A stretch of 45,976 bases of DNA from an uncultured Lachnospiraceae bacterium (GCA_948688495.1 CAPQSW010000023.1:292-46267); one strand, 5' to 3'; shown: positions 26,104-34,810, counted from the stretch's first letter. A program made the numbers and translations. The notes: generated by a model not told the origin, from the sequence alone.

Positions 26104-26470
26104 TCATAAATCTATCCGTAGCTTCTCTCCCGCCACAACATAGTGAAGCTCATCCTCTCTATATACGACCCAAGCTTCTTCATCCCCCTCAAGCTTCCCT
26201 TCCTGTGATATTTCCGTTTCCTCAACCGCTGGAATTTCTGCTTCATAGAGCTGCAATTCCACCCACCGGCTGTCCACAGACGGTGGTGTGCCCTCACTTT
26301 CAAAAATCAGGTTGTCATCTGAACCCCCGGACATCTCATAGCGCAGCTTATTCCCTTCACTGTCCGTTCCAACTAAGACATATCCCATGATATTGGCCTT
26401 CGTCCAAAATTCCTCATTCGGCGTCACGCTGATTCTGCTGAATACTTTATTATTTTGGAATTTTGTGAAC
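26104..26470 (-). pseudogene. C-terminal remnant of a sigma-factor partner (DUF4179-like) gene
   Basis: After the sigma gene the frame shifted by one base reads on for about 120 codons with sensible protein content (GYVLVGTDSEGNKLRYEMSG, SVDSRWVELQLYEAEIP). This resembles the extracytoplasmic C-terminal part of the DUF4179-type membrane proteins usually encoded after such sigma factors. It has no signal, membrane helix or own start; the open frame continues upstream inside the sigma gene to 26559 only by chance. I infer that a deletion removed the N-terminal half of the partner gene plus the true end of the sigma gene. A cryptic small gene starting inside sigma is the alternative. Confidence 0.5.
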
Positions 26471-27031
26471 TGAAATACGACACCGCCGCTCCAATATTTT
26501 ATACAATTTCTTCCGATTCCGGTACAGGCTGTTCTTAATGCTTCCCTCCGTCCTGCCATGCCGCTTTGCTATTTCCTTTATACTGTCCGCATGCCAATAC
26601 CTTCTGAGAAAAATATCCCGCTCTCCCTTTGAAAGCTCCCGCAGGAAGCTGTTCAAAGTCTCATAAAATTCTTTTTCTGACATCTTGTCATCCAGCGTAT
26701 TTACAATCAGGCTGTTAAGCTTTTCTGTCTCTGCCTCCATGTCAGCCATATGCATATCCATCCGCCTTGCTGCGTATTTCTTACGCAGACAGTCTATTGA
26801 CAGTCCTCTCGTAATCTTCCCTACAAAAGAAGCTAAAAATACCGGCCGTTTTGGAGGAATATAATTCCACGCTTGAAACCACGTGTCATTGACACATTCC
26901 TCGGAATCTTCACGGTTATTCAAAATATTCCAGGCAATTTTAAAACAGTAATTGCTGTATTTCCTGTCCAACTCCCTGACTGCATCCTCCTCTCTATTCC
27001 AGAGCATCTGGATAATCTGCATATCTTCCAT
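26450..27031 (-). CDS. ECF-like sigma-70 family factor, altered C-terminus
   Basis: A 193-residue sigma factor. Region 2 has ELDRKYSNYCFKIAWNILNN and REDSEECVNDTWFQAWNYIPP (about 20-60), region 2.4 continues through FLASFVGKITRGLSIDCLRKK, and region 4 has LSKGERDIFLRRYWHADSIKEIA plus the helix-turn-helix GRTEGSIKNSLYRNRKKLYKIL (about 135-180). The last 11 residues (RCRISVHKIPK) do not look like the usual family ending and lie where the frame of the downstream remnant begins. GAGGAAAGGGG precedes the ATG. If its membrane-bound partner is lost, the factor may be unregulated. Confidence 0.85.
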   Translation of the reverse strand: MEDMQIIQMLWNREEDAVRELDRKYSNYCFKIAWNILNNREDSEECVNDTWFQAWNYIPPKRPVFLASFVGKITRGLSIDCLRKKYAARRMDMHMADMEAETEKLNSLIVNTLDDKMSEKEFYETLNSFLRELSKGERDIFLRRYWHADSIKEIAKRHGRTEGSIKNSLYRNRKKLYKILERRCRISVHKIPK

Positions 27032-27059
27032 ACTCTATGCCCCTTTCCTCTAAGTCTCG

Positions 27060-27180
27060 TAAGCGCTTATATATAGATGGCAATCAATTATTGCCATCTG
27101 CGCCGGGCACGGCCGCCTTGCGGTAACTTCATCTTCGTGCGAGTGCGCATCCCCCGGAGGGCTATATATATATATTCGTA
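27060..27180. other. GC-rich intergenic block with hairpins, unexplained
   Basis: Between the sigma gene and the methyltransferases lie the palindrome TAAGCGCTTA (27060-27069), a perfect 10-bp inverted repeat AGATGGCAAT/ATTGCCATCT with a 5-base loop (27075-27099), and a sharply GC-rich stretch (about 27100-27163, with CCGC-aag-GCGG) that drops abruptly into TATATATATATA. It has no reading frame I would call. It could be a repeat element or regulatory leader of the sigma gene. Confidence 0.45.
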
Positions 27181-27217
27181 TTATTTTTATATCGGTCACG
27201 CGCTTATCATAATAAAA

Positions 27218-27245
27218 TTGACAAAGCAAAAATATATATTATAAT
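27218..27245 (+). promoter_or_regulatory. Promoter of the methyltransferase pair
   Basis: Consensus -35 TTGACA (27218-27223) and -10 TATAAT (27240-27245) with a 16-bp spacer, about 55 bp before the first methyltransferase ATG. No control-protein box is apparent. Confidence 0.78.
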
Positions 27246-27305
27246 GATATTTATGGAAAATATCATTTGTTTTACTTCCGATTCGCCCAAAGGAGAATCA
27301 CAACT

Positions 27306-28502
27306 ATGGACAATCTTTTAAAGGAAAAAGGCGGAACCTTCTCACTCAATAAAAGAGAACCTATACATAGATGGTATTCTTATATCGAGGGATATTCCTC
27401 GTGCCTGATAAAAGCAGAACTTGATAAACTGCTTGCTATAAATCCTAGGATAAAAACTGTCTATGATCCATTTTGCGGAACGGGTACAACCGCATTAGTT
27501 GCATCCTGCCAGGGCATAGATTCCTATTATAGTGAATCCAATCCATTTATGCAAAAAGTGATAGAGACAAAAATCAATGGCGTAAGATTTCTGCACCAAA
27601 ACCATATGATTTCCAAATTAGAAGCATATATAGATTTCATCGCAAAATATAAAATCCATGAATACACTGTATGGGACGGATTTGAAAAATTTTTTGAACC
27701 CAGACAATTGTGTGAACTGCTAACCATCAAAGCATTAATTTCTGAAGAAAATGATGAGATAATAAAAGATATTTTATACATTGCCCTTAGTTCCATTATT
27801 GTTAAAGTTTCTAAAATGATCCGGCGCGGTGACTTACGCTATGCAACAGAAAGAGAATATAGGACGGAAAATGTCGTCCACTGTTTTATTGAGAAAATGC
27901 AGGAAATCATATTCGACATAAAAAACTTTGGCGGCACATTACAGAGCAGCACTACAAAAGTCAGCGAAGACGCCCGCGATAATAATTATAGCGATACATT
28001 TGACTGTGTGATCACCTCTCCGCCTTATTTGAATGGAACAAACTATATACGCAACACAAAATTAGAACTAAAACTGAATGATTTTATTGTTAACGAAAAA
28101 GACCTCCCCTCCTTCCATTCAAAAGGTATTATTGCCGGTATTAACAACGTATCCAAACGGACAACAATTGATACCATTCTGCCTATGGCTTCTCCATACA
28201 TTGAGAAGTTGCAGCCTGTATCTTACGATGACAGAATCCCTAAAATGGTTGCCGGATATTTCCAGGGTATGGATCAAGTAATCAAAAATCTTAGCATTTC
28301 AATTAAAAATGGCGGATACTTTACGATGGATATTGGCGATTCCCAGTTTGCCGGTGTGCATATTCCCACGCACCAAATTCTTTCAGAAATATGCCGCCAG
28401 TACGGTTTTCATTTATATGATGAAGAAATATTGCGCCAAAGGCGCTCCAAAAATGGTATGATACTATCGCAGAGACTGCTTAGATACAGATTGGAGAAAT
28501 GA
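27306..28502 (+). CDS. DNA amino-methyltransferase 1 (SPPY type)
   Basis: A 398-residue AdoMet-dependent DNA methyltransferase. Motif I is YDPFCGTGTT (about 53-62), followed by a motif II-like YYSESNP. The catalytic motif IV is TSPPYLNGTNY (about 237-247). Ser-Pro-Pro-Tyr is typical of N4-cytosine enzymes, though N6-adenine cannot be excluded. About 170 residues lie between motifs I and IV, space for a target-recognition domain. A TTG-initiated longer frame exists; AAAGGAG fits the ATG at 27306. It overlaps the second methyltransferase by four bases (ATGA). Codon content is visibly A+T-richer than flanking genes, suggesting transfer. Confidence 0.88.
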   Translation: MDNLLKEKGGTFSLNKREPIHRWYSYIEGYSSCLIKAELDKLLAINPRIKTVYDPFCGTGTTALVASCQGIDSYYSESNPFMQKVIETKINGVRFLHQNHMISKLEAYIDFIAKYKIHEYTVWDGFEKFFEPRQLCELLTIKALISEENDEIIKDILYIALSSIIVKVSKMIRRGDLRYATEREYRTENVVHCFIEKMQEIIFDIKNFGGTLQSSTTKVSEDARDNNYSDTFDCVITSPPYLNGTNYIRNTKLELKLNDFIVNEKDLPSFHSKGIIAGINNVSKRTTIDTILPMASPYIEKLQPVSYDDRIPKMVAGYFQGMDQVIKNLSISIKNGGYFTMDIGDSQFAGVHIPTHQILSEICRQYGFHLYDEEILRQRRSKNGMILSQRLLRYRLEK

Positions 28503-29635
28503 TGGATAAGCAATTTAAACAAAAGGCCCAGGAATTTGTTTCACATCTGCCGTACAGGCAAAAACCATATAGCAACAGAAATTGGGGACACTCCTGGCAT
28601 TCCCTGTGTTCTTACCATGGAAAATTGAAACCTTCCATCGCTCATTTTCTGGTTTCTGAATTTACAAATCCAGGTGACGTTGTACTGGATCCACTGTGCG
28701 GCGTAGGCACAATTCCCTTTGAAGCATGCCTGCAGGGCCGCATAGGTATTGGAAACGATTTAAGCGAAATGGCATATATTGTGACAAAAGCAAAAATTGA
28801 GCGATCCGATTTTCCAGAAGTACGGATCGTTCTTCAACAACTAAGCGAATACATAGAAAACAACAAAGATAAATATTCTGTCAATGACTACAAAGATTTC
28901 GGGTTCAATGGGAAGCTTCCCTCGTATTTTGAAACCCAGACCTATAAAGAAATACTTTGCGCCAGATCATTTTTCTTGGAAAGGTTTGAGACTATTTCAT
29001 CGGCAGAGGCTATGGTTTTTTCAGCATTATTACATGTCCTGCACGGCAACCGTCCATATGCATTGTCAAGGCATTCCCATCCTCTGACTCCGTATGCCCC
29101 AACCGGGGCGTTTGAATACAAAAACGTTATTGAGAAGGTATCCCAAAAGCTGAAAAAAAACTATACAGAAACATCATTTAAATTCTATAAAAATGGACGG
29201 GCAGTCTATGGTGATTATACCGCTTTGTCGCGGAAGGAAATCAACGCTGATTGTATCATCTGTTCCCCGCCTTTCGCTGATTCCATCCGTTTTTACATGA
29301 ATAACTGGATGCGTTTATGGCTGTGCGGCTGGGAGCCTGCCAGCTATAAAAATGCTGATGCATTGTTTCTGGATGACAAACAAACAAAAGATTTTGATAT
29401 ATACTTATCATTCTTTGAGATGTGTGACAACGTACTTGTTCCTGGCGGAAAAGTCATTTTACATTTGGGGAGGACCAAAAAAACAGATATGGCAAGAGAA
29501 CTTTCAGAAAGGGCTTCCCAATGGTTCAATGTCGTATATTCAGCAGGAGAAGATGTTGGATGGATTGAAAAACACGGTATCAAAGATAAAGGCAGCACCA
29601 TCGAACATCAATTCCTGTTTTTACAAAGAAAATAA
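28499..29635 (+). CDS. DNA amino-methyltransferase 2 (SPPF type)
   Basis: A 378-residue methyltransferase with the same motif order as its neighbour: motif I LDPLCGVGT (about 63-71), motif II-like GIGNDLSEMAY, motif IV CSPPFADS (255-262). The region before motif I (WHSLCSYHGKLKPSIAHFL) parallels the corresponding part of methyltransferase 1 (RWYSYIEGYSSCLIKAEL), so the two are probably distant paralogues. Two methyltransferases commonly serve the two strands of an asymmetric site. GGAGA precedes two adjacent ATGs (28499 and 28502); either may be used. Translation is coupled to gene 1. Its stop lies two bases from the stop of the facing HNH gene. Confidence 0.87.
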   Translation: MMDKQFKQKAQEFVSHLPYRQKPYSNRNWGHSWHSLCSYHGKLKPSIAHFLVSEFTNPGDVVLDPLCGVGTIPFEACLQGRIGIGNDLSEMAYIVTKAKIERSDFPEVRIVLQQLSEYIENNKDKYSVNDYKDFGFNGKLPSYFETQTYKEILCARSFFLERFETISSAEAMVFSALLHVLHGNRPYALSRHSHPLTPYAPTGAFEYKNVIEKVSQKLKKNYTETSFKFYKNGRAVYGDYTALSRKEINADCIICSPPFADSIRFYMNNWMRLWLCGWEPASYKNADALFLDDKQTKDFDIYLSFFEMCDNVLVPGGKVILHLGRTKKTDMARELSERASQWFNVVYSAGEDVGWIEKHGIKDKGSTIEHQFLFLQRK

Positions 29636-29644
29636 TATTATTTT
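29629..29644. repeat. 16-bp palindrome containing both convergent stop codons
   Basis: AAAATAATATTATTTT is a perfect palindrome. The TAA of methyltransferase 2 (29633-29635) and the TAA of the HNH gene (29638-29640) lie symmetrically in it. No hairpin terminator with a GC stem is present between the two genes, so their transcripts may overlap. Confidence 0.7.
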
Positions 29645-30633
29645 ATTAGAGAATCGGCATAGCCTATCCAAGACTCTGATAAAACTGTCGCATATTTAAA
29701 AAAATCTATACCCGTATCGTTTAGGATTCTATTTCTTAACTTACAGACCTCCTCCATATGTCCGGCATTTTTTTCTAAAAGCAAATCTACATCAACCGGA
29801 CTCTGTAACCTTGCAAGCGCATCTGGATTATACTCCGGCTCGCCAGCCAATAAATGGTAATCAAATCCTGTGTAAACCGCCAGTTGGTGCAGTTTTGCAT
29901 CCGTATAGAACTGTGAGGGCCATTTACCGGTTTTATTTCCGTTACAGGTATGGCATAACAGCGTTCCTGAATCTGTTGTAGCCGGCCATAAATAATATAC
30001 CGGTAAGGTATGGTCGATAGGTTTTTCCTTGTTCGCAGTAACCTGGCTTAAATCAGTACCGCAGTTGAAACATTTATAGTCATATTTCTTCTCAATGGCT
30101 TTCCTGCTCACACGCGCCGTTCCGGCAACCTCAATTAAGAGGCGCCGCTTTTGTGAAGATTCAAAATGTTGATCTGAAATACGGGTCCCATTTTTTACTG
30201 CATTGTAATTTGTTTTGCAATCTATACATTCCCCCTGCCTGCCAGACTTCAAACTTTTATGATAATGAAAAGCCTCAACTGGTTTTAGGGTATAGCACAA
30301 CAAACAATATTTATAAAGCGGGGCATTCTCAATATATTCATCGTGCGAGACAACAAATTCACCTTCCTGAACCGATACAGCCTCCCCCATTTCATTATTT
30401 ACATCCATAGAAAAATCGAAAAGATGCTGTTCCCCGCCAGAATAGTGCTCATACCCACACGCTGGACAAATAATGGAATAGTCTTCGTCAATGTCATCTT
30501 TTTTTACTGTAATCATTTGCGTACAATCCGAATTCAGGCACTGGAATACTTTATATAATGTTTGTCCGTCGACATGCGCCGGTCGGCACTGCCCGGCTTT
30601 GTTTAAATTGCTGTATGTTTTTCTTCTTGCCAT
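29638..30633 (-). CDS. Zinc-ribbon HNH endonuclease (putative restriction enzyme)
   Basis: A 331-residue protein with three Cys clusters: a ribbon with Cys32/37 and Cys56/59 (CLNSDC, CPAC), a second with Cys110/113 and Cys136/139 (CLLC, CIDC), and an HNH nuclease core with Cys188/191 and Cys227/230 around Asp207-His208 (IDHTLPVYY) and CHTCNGNK with Asn231 and Lys234. The HNH catalytic His and metal ligands are present. Position opposite two methyltransferases makes it the candidate restriction enzyme; the ribbons could recognise DNA. The ATG at 30633 follows GAGAGGGGAG. No own promoter was found: the stretch back to the preceding hairpin is only 28 bp, so it may depend on transcription from the FIVAR gene. 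Confidence 0.8.
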   Translation of the reverse strand: MARRKTYSNLNKAGQCRPAHVDGQTLYKVFQCLNSDCTQMITVKKDDIDEDYSIICPACGYEHYSGGEQHLFDFSMDVNNEMGEAVSVQEGEFVVSHDEYIENAPLYKYCLLCYTLKPVEAFHYHKSLKSGRQGECIDCKTNYNAVKNGTRISDQHFESSQKRRLLIEVAGTARVSRKAIEKKYDYKCFNCGTDLSQVTANKEKPIDHTLPVYYLWPATTDSGTLLCHTCNGNKTGKWPSQFYTDAKLHQLAVYTGFDYHLLAGEPEYNPDALARLQSPVDVDLLLEKNAGHMEEVCKLRNRILNDTGIDFFKYATVLSESWIGYADSLIK

Positions 30634-30660
30634 AACTCCCCTCTCCATTCTTTTGATTTT

Positions 30661-30705
30661 CTCAGAAAAGAGACCGCCGCAGCTGCGGCAGCCTCCTTCA
30701 CTGAG
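30661..30705 (-). terminator. Strong hairpin between the FIVAR gene and the HNH gene
   Basis: Nested complementarity CTCAG/CTGAG outside, GGAG/CTC, and GCCGCA-gc-TGCGGC inside, with TCTCTTTTC on the minus strand. It follows the FIVAR stop by about 10 bp. The T-rich part is within the outer stem, so termination may be partial and allow read-through into the HNH gene. Confidence 0.6.
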
Positions 30706-30715
30706 TCTGTTACTT

Positions 30716-33370
30716 TTATTTCTTAATGGTAATCTTAACCTTTACGCTCTTATTAGAACCATCCGTAGATTTAATTGTGATGGTCACTTTTCCCTTCTTC
30801 CCTTTCTTGGCTGTGACAACGCCGTTCTTTACCGTTGCAAGTTTTGTATTGGAAGATGTATAGGATAATTTCTTGTTTACATTTTTGCTTGGGCTGACCG
30901 TAGGCTTGATGGTAACTTTTTTGCCAGCCTTTACCGTAAGTGATTTCTTCTTTACGGTAATTTTCTTAACGGCATTCTTCATAATCTTAATCTTAATTGT
31001 TGCAGATTTGCCACTGCCGTCAGTCGCCGCTGCCTTTACCGTCACCGTCTTTCCTGCACCTTTCTTATTCACGGTCACTACGCCTGATTTAATGCTGGCA
31101 AAATTCTTCTTATCAACGGAATACGTCAGCTTCTTGTTACTTGCATTGCTCGGAGATACCGTAAACACTTTCTTTAAATCAAGCTTTTTGCCTGCTGCAA
31201 TTTGATAGCTCTTGGCCGCACGTTTCACAGATTTGACTTTCACCGTTGTCGGCTTGGGAGGCTGCTTTTGAACTAATTTTCCTATCGCATCCTGTAACTC
31301 TGTCTTGGCTCTATCCACTTCTGACTGCGTGGCATTCGGATTACCTGCCACCGTCTTTGCCACAGCGAGTTTTTCCTGCATTTTGTTCCATCCAGCTTCC
31401 TCATAATCTGCCTTATTCTTAGCTTCTGCCGTTTTAATTGTCTGGTTCAAGGCTGATTTGTCTGCCAGTTTTACAAGTCCCTGCAACGCCAGGTCTAACG
31501 CTTCCCTTTTCGTGTTGTAGTCTTCCTTGGTTGCCGTCTCTGCATTCAGTTTCTTACATGCATCCAGCGCTTCCTTCAATGCACCCCAGCTTGCCGGCGT
31601 ATACTCGCTTTCCTTCTCATCCGCCAGCTTCTTCTCAGCAACTTTCACAGAAGCTTCCATCGCTTTCTTCGCATCGGCAAGTTCCTGTTCTGCTTTTGTA
31701 ATTAACTTCGTAGCGGCCAGCTTTTCTTCAGCTCTCTGAATCTGGGTAGACGTTGCATCTGCATTATTTAAAACCTTCTTGGCGTCCGCTACTGCTCTTT
31801 CCACAATCGTCCAGTTTGCATAGTTATCTTTCTGGGATTCTTTTTGCTCAAGTTCCGCCTCAAGGTCACCAATGGCTTTTTTCAGAGCCTTGATGCTGAT
31901 AAGATTTCCCTTTGCCGTCTCCAATGCCTGTTCCGCCTTATTCACGGTGTTCTGATCCGCCGTTGTATCTGCCTTCACCTGATTAGCCTTCCACAACGCC
32001 TGTTCAAATGGTGTCCAGCTGGAAGCGGTGTAGTCTTCTTCTTTACAATTATCTACTGCCTCATCAATTAATTCGTTCAGACCTGATTTGTCAATTGCCT
32101 TGTTATACTTATAATAAGCACGGTAAACAGGCTCAACCTCCTGGCCCTCATCTGCTGATACAATACCGGTATATTTCTGTCCGTCCTTATACCACCCGGA
32201 CTGTGCCTCTGTATCCAATTTATAAACCTTGCCGTCCCTTACAATCTCAGCATCCGCTTCTGCGGAAATCACACCCGGAAGCTCTTTGGTGGAGACAATC
32301 TGTTCCTCTTTGACATAGTCTGTGGCGCCTTCCGCTTTCAGATAGAGCTCCGTCTTCTTTGTGGCATAACCGGAAATCCAGCTGATCTTATGGTTGGTCA
32401 TCGTGAATCCGCCGCGGACTGCTGCAAATTTCTTAACAATACCGTCCGTCGGGTAAATACGGAACCCGTTGCCGCCTTCCTTTGTAACCTCATGCTCAAT
32501 TCCTTCTGGGTCTGTGACATATATTTTAACGTTAGCCTTATCCTTATCGGTGAGAGTGTCCATCACAGTACGCACATGGTAAGTGCTTTTCTCATCAAAT
32601 TCAAGCAGTCTCTCCACATTCTCGCCACGGTCCAGCGCTGCTCTCAAATCATCATCTTTCATAGGATAATATACTGCGTTATCTTTGACCTTTCCATCTC
32701 CATTCTGTGTCTGAAAATACGATTTCCCATTGTGATTAAATTTAAATTGGAGCCTTGCGCCAAAGTCCCATGCATTGCTCGCCTGGAACTGTTCGCCATT
32801 TGCAGTTTCTGGAAGGTAAATAACCGCCCGGTCCGTCCAGCCAGAGCCGTCTACCTTTATATCATACTCCGTCACAAACAGGCCTCTATATCCCCGCAGG
32901 GTATGTATAGCGGCCAATCGTTCCTCCTGGCTGCCTCCCTTATCATCGGTTTTGCCCGTTGCCTGTACATCTGCTACCGCTTCATCGCACGGCTGTACCT
33001 TAACGGTAACTTGAATCTGTTCCGTACCATCTGTTCCTGTTACGATCTGTTGCCCAGCCTTTAATCCTGTGTCCAAGGACCACTTTATCTGCGCCACAGA
33101 ATTGTCCGCCAGTTTCACTTTCTTAGGCAGAACCGGCATATTGCCTTCTATCACAGAGTATTCCTTTGCTTGGATTGCCTCAAGCGTCGGAATGTCATCC
33201 GTTGCAGCCGCCCTCTGCTGGAAAATAACAGCTCCTGCCGCGTCATTCCCCTGCTGCAATACCAAAGCATCCAATCCAGCCGCCGATGCCGTCTGTGCCG
33301 GCAGCAACGTCACTACCATAGCAGCAGCAAGTAAAAGTGAATTTGCCTTTCGAAAAAATTTTTTAACCAT
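30716..33370 (-). CDS. Secreted FIVAR / bacterial Ig-like surface protein
   Basis: An 884-residue exported protein, a relative of the one at 9-13 kb. Order: signal peptide (1-31, ending QTASAAG); an Ig-like segment (about 60-130); a beta-rich domain I do not recognise (about 150-345, with DRAVIYLPET and TYHVRTVMD, LamG-like in texture); about four FIVAR three-helix repeats (about 425-700); and two Lys-rich BIG2-like domains to the end (NKKGAGKTVTVKA, IKIKIMKNAVKKITVKKKSL). No sortase or SLH anchor and no catalytic residues. Start taken at 33370, with GGG nine bases upstream; an ATG three codons earlier abuts the ribosome binding site. Probably binds cell-surface or dietary glycans. Confidence 0.82.
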   Translation of the reverse strand: MVKKFFRKANSLLLAAAMVVTLLPAQTASAAGLDALVLQQGNDAAGAVIFQQRAAATDDIPTLEAIQAKEYSVIEGNMPVLPKKVKLADNSVAQIKWSLDTGLKAGQQIVTGTDGTEQIQVTVKVQPCDEAVADVQATGKTDDKGGSQEERLAAIHTLRGYRGLFVTEYDIKVDGSGWTDRAVIYLPETANGEQFQASNAWDFGARLQFKFNHNGKSYFQTQNGDGKVKDNAVYYPMKDDDLRAALDRGENVERLLEFDEKSTYHVRTVMDTLTDKDKANVKIYVTDPEGIEHEVTKEGGNGFRIYPTDGIVKKFAAVRGGFTMTNHKISWISGYATKKTELYLKAEGATDYVKEEQIVSTKELPGVISAEADAEIVRDGKVYKLDTEAQSGWYKDGQKYTGIVSADEGQEVEPVYRAYYKYNKAIDKSGLNELIDEAVDNCKEEDYTASSWTPFEQALWKANQVKADTTADQNTVNKAEQALETAKGNLISIKALKKAIGDLEAELEQKESQKDNYANWTIVERAVADAKKVLNNADATSTQIQRAEEKLAATKLITKAEQELADAKKAMEASVKVAEKKLADEKESEYTPASWGALKEALDACKKLNAETATKEDYNTKREALDLALQGLVKLADKSALNQTIKTAEAKNKADYEEAGWNKMQEKLAVAKTVAGNPNATQSEVDRAKTELQDAIGKLVQKQPPKPTTVKVKSVKRAAKSYQIAAGKKLDLKKVFTVSPSNASNKKLTYSVDKKNFASIKSGVVTVNKKGAGKTVTVKAAATDGSGKSATIKIKIMKNAVKKITVKKKSLTVKAGKKVTIKPTVSPSKNVNKKLSYTSSNTKLATVKNGVVTAKKGKKGKVTITIKSTDGSNKSVKVKITIKK

Positions 33371-33423
33371 TCCTCTCATCCCTTTCCTGAATCTAAATCG
33401 TTTCGTTAAAAAAATCCGGACTT

Positions 33424-33453
33424 ATTATAGTATATGGGGGCTTGGAATGTCAA
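33424..33453 (-). promoter_or_regulatory. Sigma-A promoter of the second FIVAR gene
   Basis: -35 TTGACA (33448-33453), 18-bp spacer, -10 TATAAT (33424-33429). The tandem ATTCTTGA repeat overlaps the -35. It lies just after the MATE stop. Confidence 0.8.
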
Positions 33454-33478
33454 GAATATTCAAGAATTTTTCTTCTCC

Positions 33479-34810
33479 TCAGTATCCGTACCTTCTTCTG
33501 TATTTCAGGAACATAAACACCGACAACGCAAGCGCCATCAGTTCCGCTGCCGGCGTCGCCAGCCAGATACCATTTACGCCCAGCAAAAGAGGAAGCACCA
33601 GCATGGTAACCAGCATGAAAACAAACGACCTTGAAAACGCAAGCACAGCCGAAATAATCCCATTGGACAATGCCGTAAACATCCCGCTGGCAAAAATATT
33701 ATATCCAATAAAAAACAGTGCAATCGTGCATATCCGGTTCCCTGTCACCGCCAAATCATAAACCGGATTATCCGGCCGGGCAAATACCGACACCAACGGT
33801 CTTGTCAATAGAAAAGAAACTACAACCGTAACCACAGAGATAACTGCAATGACTTTCAAGCTCAATACAACCAGCTTTTTAAGTTTCTCCTGATTTCTTT
33901 CCCCATAATAAAAACTCAGCATAGGTGCAACGCCGTATGAATATCCCGTATACAGGGAACTGGCAAACATCAGTACATACATAATAATCGTGACCGCCGC
34001 AACCCCGTCTTCTCCGACATAATGGAGCATCGTCCAGTTGAACATCATCGTAATTATTCCGGTAACAAGCGCCGTCGCCATCTCAGAACATCCATTTGTA
34101 GCTGCCGCTGCAAGGACCTGAAACCGCAAAACCGGTTTCTGAAAATGCAACAGGCTCTTTTTCTGGCAAAAGACAAACAGTCCCACAACCGCCGTCACGG
34201 AATATCCAAGCCCTGTTGCAACCGCCGCGCCGCGGATTCCCATGCCAGCCCCGGCGATAAACACATAATCCAGCACCATATTCAAAATGCCGCCCGCCAC
34301 AGAACATATCAGAGAGAGGTTTGCCTTTTCACTGGCAATCATGTAAAGCGTAAAATTATTCATCAGAAGAATTGGCACGGTAAATATTAAATAGCCGCCC
34401 AAATATGTTACACAGTACCCTTCCACATCCGCAGAAAGGTTCATCCCGGAAAAAATGGGATCCATTGCCAGATACCCAACCGCACACATGACAATGCCAA
34501 CCACAACATTTACCAGAATCAGAAACGTAAAATCCTCCCTTGCCTCATCCGTTTTGTGCTCTCCCATTTTTTTCATGATAACCGCGCTGCCTCCTGTGGC
34601 AAGCATAGTGGAAATCGCCGTGACGAACTGAATAATGGGAGCTGTCAGATTGATTGCCGAGAGCGCATGGGTCCCGATTAGATTTGACACAAACAAACCG
34701 TCTACCATCGTATAAAAAGACATGAATACCGTCATGGCAATGGTTGGCACCGCAAATTTCAGGATGTTTTTAAGTGTTACAGGCTTTTCGTATGCATTTG
34801 TTTTTTCCAT
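33479..34810 (-). CDS. MATE-family multidrug exporter
   Basis: A 443-residue membrane protein with 12 hydrophobic helices in two homologous halves. The MATE signature regions are visible: FAVPTIAMTVFMSFYTMVDGLFVSNLIG at the start, GGSAVIMKKMGEH after helix 2, and AAAATNGCSEMATALVTGI opening the second half (around residue 230). Members export cationic drugs using Na+ or H+. GGAGGA fits the ATG at 34810 rather than starts further upstream. Divergent from a MerR regulator with a MerR-type promoter between them, so expression is probably induced by a compound bound by that regulator. Confidence 0.92.
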   Translation of the reverse strand: MEKTNAYEKPVTLKNILKFAVPTIAMTVFMSFYTMVDGLFVSNLIGTHALSAINLTAPIIQFVTAISTMLATGGSAVIMKKMGEHKTDEAREDFTFLILVNVVVGIVMCAVGYLAMDPIFSGMNLSADVEGYCVTYLGGYLIFTVPILLMNNFTLYMIASEKANLSLICSVAGGILNMVLDYVFIAGAGMGIRGAAVATGLGYSVTAVVGLFVFCQKKSLLHFQKPVLRFQVLAAAATNGCSEMATALVTGIITMMFNWTMLHYVGEDGVAAVTIIMYVLMFASSLYTGYSYGVAPMLSFYYGERNQEKLKKLVVLSLKVIAVISVVTVVVSFLLTRPLVSVFARPDNPVYDLAVTGNRICTIALFFIGYNIFASGMFTALSNGIISAVLAFSRSFVFMLVTMLVLPLLLGVNGIWLATPAAELMALALSVFMFLKYRRRYGY

